Positions 12,593 through 17,050 of a stretch of DNA of 17,050 bases are shown in pieces. A program made the position numbers and the translations under genes. The stretch spans positions 1 through 17,050 of the forward strand of contig JBMFKS010000065.1 of the NCBI GenBank assembly GCA_049972045.1, in the 5' to 3' direction. How positions within the stretch are numbered: position 1 is the first letter of the stretch; each line of letters begins with the position of its first letter. The notes under the pieces are model-generated. The model saw only the letters and a list, made by a program, of their open reading frames with translations. It ran no database searches and had not been told where the DNA came from. The stretch is from SpSt-77 sp049972045 (lineage in GTDB: Bacteria; Chloroflexota; Anaerolineae; B4-G1; DUEL01).

Positions 12593-13327
12593 ATGTCCCG
12601 GAATACCCTTGTCGAACTGAAACATCTGTTCCGTTTTCCCTTCCAGGAGCCGGATTGGGTTAACCGGTTCATCATCGGCTCTGCTCTCATCTTTGCAGGT
12701 TGGGTGGTCCCTATTCTCCCGGTGCTGTTCGTCTACGGCTACGCTGTGGAGGTGATGCGCCGGGTCATCGGTGGAGAGGAGCCGAGCCTTCCCCCTTGGC
12801 AGGATTGGGGTCGGCTCTTCGTGGACGGCCTGCGCGCCTTCGCCGTCGGGCTGGTGTACCTTTTGCCTGGTACGCTGGTCTATTTTGGCGGCATGGGCCT
12901 GTACTTCGCCAGTTTCTTTATACCCCTTCTGGCCAACCGGGAACCGACGATGGCGCTGGTGATGGTGACCATGGCCCTCTTTTTTATCAGTCTGTTCCTG
13001 GGTTCGTTGCTCCTTTTCCTGGGGGCCATCCCTCTCCCGGCGGCGATGGCCCATTTCGTCGCCGAGAACCGGCTGGGGGCCGCCTTCCAGGTTCGCCGCT
13101 GGTGGGCTGTGTTGAAAGAGCGGCGGTGGGAGTACCTGGCGGCCTGGATTCTGCTTTTCGGCATGATGGGCCTGCTCTATGTCCTTTGGATGCTCCTTTA
13201 TTACACCATCTGTTTGTGCTGGCTAATGCCCATCCTGGCGGCACCGGTGGCCTTCTACACCACGCTGGTCTTCGCCGCGCTCTTTGGGCAGGTGTGGAGG
13301 GAGTGCGGATCACGGAGTACGGAGTAG
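12593..13327 (+). CDS. DUF4013-like integral membrane protein
   Basis: A 244-residue hydrophobic protein of unknown function. The N-terminus (LFRFPFQEPDWVNRFIIGSA) and the next helix resemble the DUF4013 pattern, in which an amphipathic start and a conserved Pro-Trp pair precede membrane helices. GGEEPSLPPWQDWGRLFVDG (about residues 60-79) is another family hallmark. Six or so membrane segments follow, including two long ones around 95-150 and 185-230. AGGAGG at 12582-12587 sits five bases before ATG 12593, which rules out the longer frame from 12536. The TAG stop (13325-13327) lies in the first unit of the 14-bp repeat array. Confidence 0.82.
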   Translation: MSRNTLVELKHLFRFPFQEPDWVNRFIIGSALIFAGWVVPILPVLFVYGYAVEVMRRVIGGEEPSLPPWQDWGRLFVDGLRAFAVGLVYLLPGTLVYFGGMGLYFASFFIPLLANREPTMALVMVTMALFFISLFLGSLLLFLGAIPLPAAMAHFVAENRLGAAFQVRRWWAVLKERRWEYLAAWILLFGMMGLLYVLWMLLYYTICLCWLMPILAAPVAFYTTLVFAALFGQVWRECGSRSTE

Positions 13328-13390
13328 GGGTTATGGAGTAGGGATTATGGAGTAGGGATTATGGAGTAGGGATTATGGAGTAGGGATTAT
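13314..13390 (+). repeat. 14-bp tandem repeat array (GGAGTAGGGATTAT)
   Basis: A half unit GGAGTAC (13314-13320) is followed by five units in register: one with GGGGTTAT (13321-13334) and four identical GGAGTAGGGATTAT units to 13390. The first unit contains the TAG of the DUF4013 gene, and the last supplies the AT of the next ATG (13389-13391). Each junction reads ATGGAGTAG, a Met-Glu-stop mini-frame eight bases after a GGAG. Confidence 0.95.
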
Positions 13391-14375
13391 GGGGACACGC
13401 ATCACCATTATCGGCCTGGGCTGTGTGGGGAGTTCCATCGGGCTGGCGCTGCGGAAGCAAGAGCCCTCCCTGGAGGTGATGGGGCACGACATAGACCCGG
13501 CGGTGGCCCGCAAGGCGGCCCAGATGGGGGCGGTGAGCAAGACCCACTGGAACCTCCCCGCCGCCTGTGAACGGGCCGCTATGGTCATCTTGGCGCTGCC
13601 GCTCCCGGCGGTGCGGGATACACTGGAGATACTGGGCCCTCATCTGGAGGAAGGCTGTGTCGTTACCGATACGGCGACCCTCAAGGTGCCGGTGCTGGAA
13701 TGGGCGCGGAAATCGCTCCCGGCGCGCGTCCGCTTTGTGACCGGGTTGCCCATCCCCGGCCCCAAAGTCCCGCTGACCAGGCCGCTGGCGGGCACGGAGG
13801 CGGCGCGGGCGGACCTCTTTGAGGACGGCTTCTACTGTGTCACGCCGGCCGCCGATACCGACCCCGACGCGGTAACTGCACTCCTGGGGCTGGTTCAGGC
13901 CGTTGGCGCCCGCCCGCTCTTTATGGACCCGGTGGAGTGCGACGGGCTGCAGGCGGGGGCAGTGGACCTGCCCACTTTTATCGCCGTTGCCCTGCTGCGC
14001 ACGCTGGTAGGGACCCCTGGCTGGGCCGACATGCGCAAACTCGTGGGCTACGACTTCGCCTCGCTGACGGGGCCGGTGGTAGCGGACGCGGCCACCTGGC
14101 GGACGGAGGCGCTCCTGAACCGGGAGAATCTCCTCCGGCGGCTGGATATGTTCATAGAAGAGTTGGGGCGCATCCGCCAGTGGCTGCTGGAAAGTGACGA
14201 ACAGGCTCTGGAGGGTGCCTACGCGCAGGCCGCCTCGGGCCGGGCCCGCTGGCTGCAGGAGCGGGCCAGCGGGATGCACGAGGAAGCCGGAGAGCCGGTC
14301 CAAGTCCCCAGCATGGGGGAGCAGATGGCCCAGATGTTCTTCGGCGGCCTCTTCCGTCGCCGTTCCCGTTCGTAG
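13389..14375 (+). CDS. TyrA-like NAD(P)-dependent dehydrogenase (prephenate dehydrogenase-related, atypical)
   Basis: A 328-residue protein with an N-terminal Rossmann fold, GLGCVGSSIGLAL (residues 9-21), acidic D34 in GHDID at the end of strand 2 (NAD preference), LALPLPAV and VVTDTATLKVPVL, all as in prephenate dehydrogenases. The helical C-terminal domain also fits (PLAGTEAARADLFEDGFYCV). But the catalytic His of the HPMAG motif is replaced (GLPIPGP, about 119-125), and the later HD and SHLPH histidines read CD (184-185) and VDLPTF (192-197). It is therefore unlikely to be a normal prephenate dehydrogenase. No ACT domain; a C-terminal tail (about 280-328) ends in RRRSRS. No aromatic-pathway genes are nearby. 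The only ribosome binding site is the repeat-borne GGAG. Confidence 0.82.
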   Translation: MGTRITIIGLGCVGSSIGLALRKQEPSLEVMGHDIDPAVARKAAQMGAVSKTHWNLPAACERAAMVILALPLPAVRDTLEILGPHLEEGCVVTDTATLKVPVLEWARKSLPARVRFVTGLPIPGPKVPLTRPLAGTEAARADLFEDGFYCVTPAADTDPDAVTALLGLVQAVGARPLFMDPVECDGLQAGAVDLPTFIAVALLRTLVGTPGWADMRKLVGYDFASLTGPVVADAATWRTEALLNRENLLRRLDMFIEELGRIRQWLLESDEQALEGAYAQAASGRARWLQERASGMHEEAGEPVQVPSMGEQMAQMFFGGLFRRRSRS

Positions 14376-14429
14376 TCAGCCACGAAGCGGCAACTCCCTA
14401 CCTTCCCCGCTGGGCGGGCTCATTTTAAC

Positions 14430-14552
14430 CCCCTTCTCCCCCGAAGCGGGGGAGAAGGGGAAGAAGAGGGGTTTGGGGGCGGCGGCTTCGCCCCCGTCCC
14501 CCAACCCCCCATTTCTCCCCCCTTTCCTGGCCTGCGGCCAGGAGAGGGAAGG
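14430..14552. repeat. Cluster of three GC-rich hairpins
   Basis: Hairpin 1: 14430-14443 and 14447-14460 pair perfectly over 14 bases around AAG. Hairpin 2: 14468-14508, a stem of about 17 pairs with two T bulges, loop TTC. Hairpin 3: CCTGGCC (14526-14532) with GGCCAGG (14536-14542), loop TGC, with partly complementary flanks to about 14552. None has a T-tract. Such composite elements are typical of mobile intergenic repeats, and they may stop or stabilise the TyrA-like transcript. Confidence 0.8.
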
Positions 14553-14657
14553 AGGACGGGGGGTGAGGTAGGCAGTGACACGAACCGAAGCGGAGTGGCG
14601 TGCCGAAACTTCACCTCAAAGCCGCGAGGGTTCTCCGGGAATGCGCGTTGCCAAAAA

Positions 14658-14758
14658 GGGGGCGGGCGTAGCGCAGACTGTGCAATCCCCGTGCCAGGCA
14701 CTTTCAGAAGTGTCTGGCACGCTCTCCTGGCGACCTGCGCTATATTCCAGGCGCCCCC
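14658..14758. repeat. Nested palindromic element with a GTGCCAGGCACTT core
   Basis: The core hairpin pairs 14691-14703 with 14708-14720 (13 positions, one G-U pair, loop TCAG). Around it, TAGCGCAG (14669-14676) is complementary to CTGCGCTA (14735-14742), and GGGGGCG (14658-14664) to CGCCCCC (14752-14758). The core resembles a short GTGCC-type palindrome that I know as widespread in bacterial intergenic DNA. Confidence 0.75.
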
Positions 14759-14815
14759 CGCAAATTCCCAAAGAGCCGCCGCGATGAGCGAAGGAGCAGG
14801 AGCCACAAAACCCCG

Positions 14816-16015
14816 ATGGACCGCCCCCTGCGCATCCTGATGATTGCGCCGACCTCTTTCTTTCTGGACTACGGCTGCCACGTCCGCATCCTGGAGGAGG
14901 CGCGGGTTCTGCAGCGGCTGGGGCATCAGGTGACCATCGCCACCTACTACCTGGGGCGGGATATCCCCGGGCTGGAGATCATCCGCTGCCGCCCCACTCC
15001 CTGGCGGGCCGACTACGAGGTCGGCTCCAGTCTGCACAAACTGGCTTTTGACGTCTTCCTGGCCTGGCGGGTGCTGGGCCTTCTCCTGCGCCGCCGCTTT
15101 GACCTCATCCACGGCCACCTCTACGAGGGCGCGCTGATCGGTCGCGTGCTGGGCCGGCCCTGGGGTCTGCCCGTCGTCTTTGACCGGCAGGGGAGCCTGA
15201 CCGGGGAGATGGTGGACCATCGCTTCCTGAATCCCCACGGCCCCTGGTACCGCTGGGTGCGCTTGCTGGAAGAGCGCATTAATGAAATGGCGGACGTGAT
15301 CGTCACCAGCACCCAGCAGGGGGCCGTCCAACTGGGCCACCTGGGGGATTCCGTCCGCATCCGGCCCCTCCCCGACTGCGTCAACGCCGACTTTTTCCGG
15401 CCCGGGGTGCTCTCGCCGGAAGAGGTGGCGGCCCGCCGGGCCGCGCTGGGCATTCCGCCTCAGGCCCCCCTCGTCGTCTACCTGGGGCTTCTGGCCGACT
15501 GGCAGGGGATTCCCCAACTCCTCCAGGCCGCCCGTCGGCTCAAAGAGTCCGGGCAGGCGGTCTACTTCCTGATCGGCGGCTTCCCGGCGGAAGTGTACTA
15601 CCAAACCCAGGCGCGCCAACTGGGTGTGGATGACCGGGTTATCTTTACCGGCAAAGTCCGCTACGAAGAGAGTCCGGCTCACCTGGCGCTGGGGGACATC
15701 GCGGTAGCGCCCAAACTCTCCGCCACCGAGGGAAGCGGCAAGATTCTGAACTACATGGCCATGGCGTTGCCCACCGTCGCCTTTGATACCCCGGTCAGCC
15801 GGGAGTATCTGGGCTCCCTGGGCGTGTATGCCCATCCCCCGGGCGATCCCGACGCGCTGGCCCGGGCCATTGGGGCGCTGGTGGAGCAACCGGACCTGCG
15901 CCGGGCATTGGGGGAGGGGCTGCGACAACGGGCCCTGCGGCACTTCTCATGGGAGCGCGCCGGGCGGCAGTTGGTGAGGATTTATCGGGAGGTTCTGGGA
16001 CAGAGACGGCGGTGA
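14816..16015 (+). CDS. Glycosyltransferase family 4 (GT-B fold)
   Basis: A 399-residue retaining glycosyltransferase that probably transfers a sugar from a nucleotide donor to a lipid, glycan or small acceptor. The N-terminal half has MIAPTSFFLDYGCHVRILEE (9-28) and FDLIHGHLYEGALIG; the donor-binding half starts at about 218 with VVYLGLLADWQGIPQL, then LIGGFPAEVY and VIFTGKV. The usual EX7E motif is altered: E305 in ATEGSGKILNYMAMALPTVA is kept but the second Glu is replaced, giving KILNYMA, a variant I have seen in relatives. No membrane helix. A Shine-Dalgarno-like AGGAG lies 13 bases before ATG 14816, longer than ideal. No sugar-biosynthesis genes are nearby, so its product is unknown. Confidence 0.92.
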   Translation: MDRPLRILMIAPTSFFLDYGCHVRILEEARVLQRLGHQVTIATYYLGRDIPGLEIIRCRPTPWRADYEVGSSLHKLAFDVFLAWRVLGLLLRRRFDLIHGHLYEGALIGRVLGRPWGLPVVFDRQGSLTGEMVDHRFLNPHGPWYRWVRLLEERINEMADVIVTSTQQGAVQLGHLGDSVRIRPLPDCVNADFFRPGVLSPEEVAARRAALGIPPQAPLVVYLGLLADWQGIPQLLQAARRLKESGQAVYFLIGGFPAEVYYQTQARQLGVDDRVIFTGKVRYEESPAHLALGDIAVAPKLSATEGSGKILNYMAMALPTVAFDTPVSREYLGSLGVYAHPPGDPDALARAIGALVEQPDLRRALGEGLRQRALRHFSWERAGRQLVRIYREVLGQRRR

Positions 16016-16056
16016 GGGGGCAAGGTTACGAGGAGATTGCAATTCGGTTAAAAGGC

Positions 16057-16118
16057 TTGTCAAATAACCAGATTCCTGGTATTCTAATATTGCCGTTGAT
16101 GCTTTTGGGTGGTATACT
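16057..16118 (+). promoter_or_regulatory. Tandem promoter candidates of the response regulator, with a palindrome
   Basis: Distal pair: TTGTCA (16057-16062), 17-base spacer, TATTCT (16080-16085). Proximal pair: TTGCCG (16090-16095), 17-base spacer, TATACT (16113-16118), transcript start near 16125. ACCAGATTCCTGGT (16067-16080) is a 5+4+5 palindrome lying in the distal spacer and touching its -10, a possible operator. This stretch is clearly more AT-rich than its surroundings. Confidence 0.55.
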
Positions 16119-16146
16119 ATCTACATCCCGTGGGAGGAGGCCGCAG

Positions 16147-16533
16147 ATGTCCGAGCAACGCAAGAAGATCGTCTGCATTGAAGACGAACCGGAGATGATT
16201 GACCTGGTCCGATTGATTCTCGGGCGCAGGGGATTTGAACTGATCGGCGCGGTTGGAGGGCGGGAAGGCCTGGAGACGGTGCGGCAAGTGAAGCCGGACC
16301 TGGTCCTTCTGGACCTGATGATGCCGGATATGGACGGCTGGGAAATCTACCAGCATATGAAGGCCGACGAGGAACTGCGCCATATCCCCGTCATCATCGT
16401 CACGGCCAAAGCGCAGAGCATAGACAAAGTCCTGGGGCTGCACATCGCCAAAGTGGACGACTACATCACCAAGCCGTTCGGCCCCCAGGAACTGATAGAG
16501 AGTGTGAACCGGGTGCTGGGAATAGAGTCGTAG
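16147..16533 (+). CDS. Single-domain response regulator (CheY-like)
   Basis: A 128-residue receiver domain without an output domain. It is phosphorylated on D56 in VLLDLMMPDMDGWEIY, with acidic pocket E12/D13, the switch Thr86 in IIVTAKAQ and the conserved Lys109 in YITKPFGPQEL. GGAGGAGG at 16133-16140 precedes ATG 16147; a longer frame from 15949 overlaps the glycosyltransferase and the promoter and is rejected. No histidine kinase is nearby, so it is an orphan that may act by protein contact or as a phosphate relay. It has its own promoter region. Confidence 0.96.
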   Translation: MSEQRKKIVCIEDEPEMIDLVRLILGRRGFELIGAVGGREGLETVRQVKPDLVLLDLMMPDMDGWEIYQHMKADEELRHIPVIIVTAKAQSIDKVLGLHIAKVDDYITKPFGPQELIESVNRVLGIES

Positions 16534-16604
16534 GGCCGCTTGGCCGCTGGCATGGCCGCCTGTCGCAGAGGGTTGGTTCTAAGGACCGGTCTCTATACCA
16601 AAAG

Positions 16605-16624
16605 GGGCGATGAGCAGATCGCCC
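16605..16624. terminator. Hairpin downstream of the response regulator
   Basis: GGGCGAT (16605-16611) and ATCGCCC (16618-16624) pair perfectly around GAGCAG. On the minus strand the stem is followed by CTTTTGG, a weak T-run; on the plus strand only by GTAGCATTCTAAAAT. It could be a weak terminator in either direction. Confidence 0.4.
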
Positions 16625-16640
16625 GTAGCATTCTAAAATA

Positions 16641-16784
16641 AAGCTGGTCTGAAAAATCTACCACAAAGGACACGAAGGACACAAAGAAATGCCGGAAACT
16701 TTCGCCCGAGGGCTCTGCCCGAGGGGGTGAAAGCCCCCCAAAGCCTTTGTGTTCTTGGTGTCCTTCGTGGTTTTCAGACCACTT
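16641..16784. repeat. Large imperfect palindrome (CACGAAG family)
   Basis: The left arm (16641-16686) reads AAGCTGGTCTGAAAAA, then CCACAAAGGACACGAAGG and ACACAAAG. The right arm (16745-16784) is CTTTGTG, then GGTGTCCTTCGTGGTTTT and CAGACCACTT. The arms are inverted copies over about 40 bases with small gaps. The roughly 58-base centre has its own CTTTC/GAAAG stem and a doubled GCCCGAGGG. It is the longest member of the repeat family also found at 1094-1150. Confidence 0.85.
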
Positions 16785-16802
16785 ATACCCATTGCGTTTG
16801 TT

Positions 16803-16889
16803 TCGGTCAGCGCCGATCTTGCCGTCCCGGACGGTGATGGCGCGGTAGGCAAAGTCCACGTCCTGGATGCGCAGACGGACGCACTCCAT
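16803..16889 (-). pseudogene. Fragment of an integron-type/XerC-D tyrosine recombinase
   Basis: Read on the minus strand, 16889 to 16803 encodes MECVRLRIQDVDFAYRAITV followed by RDGKIGADR. This resembles the stretch ECLRLRVKDIDF...ITVRDGKGxKDR that follows the first catalytic Arg in integron-integrase-like tyrosine recombinases. The preceding residues (NITTPFH) lack the expected TGLR-type catalytic arginine, and after GADR the frame runs into the palindromic repeat. Only about 29 residues are recognisable, so this is a decayed remnant. Homology is judged by eye. Confidence 0.6.
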
Positions 16890-17050
16890 ATGAAAGGGGG
16901 TGGTGATATTGCCCAATTTTTGCTGTTTCGGTGGATGATGTCATCATTTTGGCAAGATTGCGGCAAATGTCACATTCTTGCAGTTTAGGTGGACGGTTGC
17001 CAGATATAGGCTATTACACGGCGATCGTCAACCTAATCCCATGTTGGGCG

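Larger units (their letters stand above)
14376..14815. other. Intergenic region with several palindromic repeats
   Basis: No credible gene was seen in these 440 bases. The first half holds three consecutive GC-rich hairpins (14430-14552), the second half a nested palindrome (14658-14758). Bases 14553-14657 show no structure I can name. Short open frames here overlap the hairpins and lack ribosome binding sites. Confidence 0.7.
16534..17050. other. Right-edge region without an intact gene
   Basis: These 517 bases hold a small hairpin (16605-16624), a large palindromic element (16641-16784) and an integrase fragment (16803-16889, minus strand). From 16890 to 17050 I see only a short palindrome, ATGATG-T-CATCAT, at about 16935-16947. 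Composition is less GC-rich than the genes, in keeping with decayed mobile DNA. Confidence 0.7.

Noticed and set aside
14420..15943. Long minus-strand open frame (507 codons) opposite the glycosyltransferase
   Set aside because: Runs through intergenic hairpins, has biased composition and no motifs; the GT4 gene on the plus strand is well supported.

Overview
This is a GC-rich chromosomal window. The gene content (rpsO-pnp, a lone CheY-like regulator, a compact M50 protease, DUF3786 and DUF4013 proteins) and the many short palindromic or tandem intergenic repeats suggest a Chloroflexota bacterium of the Anaerolineae/Thermoflexia kind. That placement is inferred from protein flavour and repeat style, not from a marker phylogeny.

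Layout. The left edge (1-258) is the C-terminal end of a transposase. A minus-strand block follows: an iron/siderophore/B12-type ABC importer transcribed lipoprotein (2134-3276), permease (1151-2137), ATPase (289-1080), preceded by a PadR-family repressor (3606-4136) with a consensus promoter and an overlapping palindromic operator. From 4362 everything is on the plus strand: rpsO, pnp, lepB, a coiled-coil membrane-anchored protein, an AI-2E-type membrane protein fused to acetyltransferase-like domains, a 56-residue acidic protein, a DUF3786 protein, an M50 site-2-type protease, an HD-domain protein, a DUF4013 membrane protein, a TyrA-like dehydrogenase, a GT4 glycosyltransferase and a single-domain response regulator. 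The right edge (16534-17050) has no intact gene; it holds a large palindromic repeat and a fragment of a tyrosine recombinase on the minus strand.

How it works together. rpsO and pnp are the conserved translation/RNA-decay pair. Their spacer holds two RNA structures sharing one CCTCC segment: a long duplex that would leave the pnp Shine-Dalgarno free and a shorter hairpin that would bury it. This is a plausible, possibly undescribed, form of PNPase autoregulation. rpsO itself has a compact leader able to form a small pseudoknot next to its ribosome binding site, as expected for S15 feedback. The genes from lepB to the HD protein are closely packed and probably co-transcribed; several concern the membrane (signal peptidase, AI-2E fusion, M50 protease, DUF4013).

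Unusual points. The most interesting signals are the pnp leader switch, the rpsO leader, the AI-2E/GNAT fusion, a 12-copy hendecad-repeat protein, a TyrA-like enzyme lacking the usual histidines, and tandem repeats that supply stop and start codons of the genes they separate. No complete defence system, CRISPR array, tRNA or rRNA was seen.
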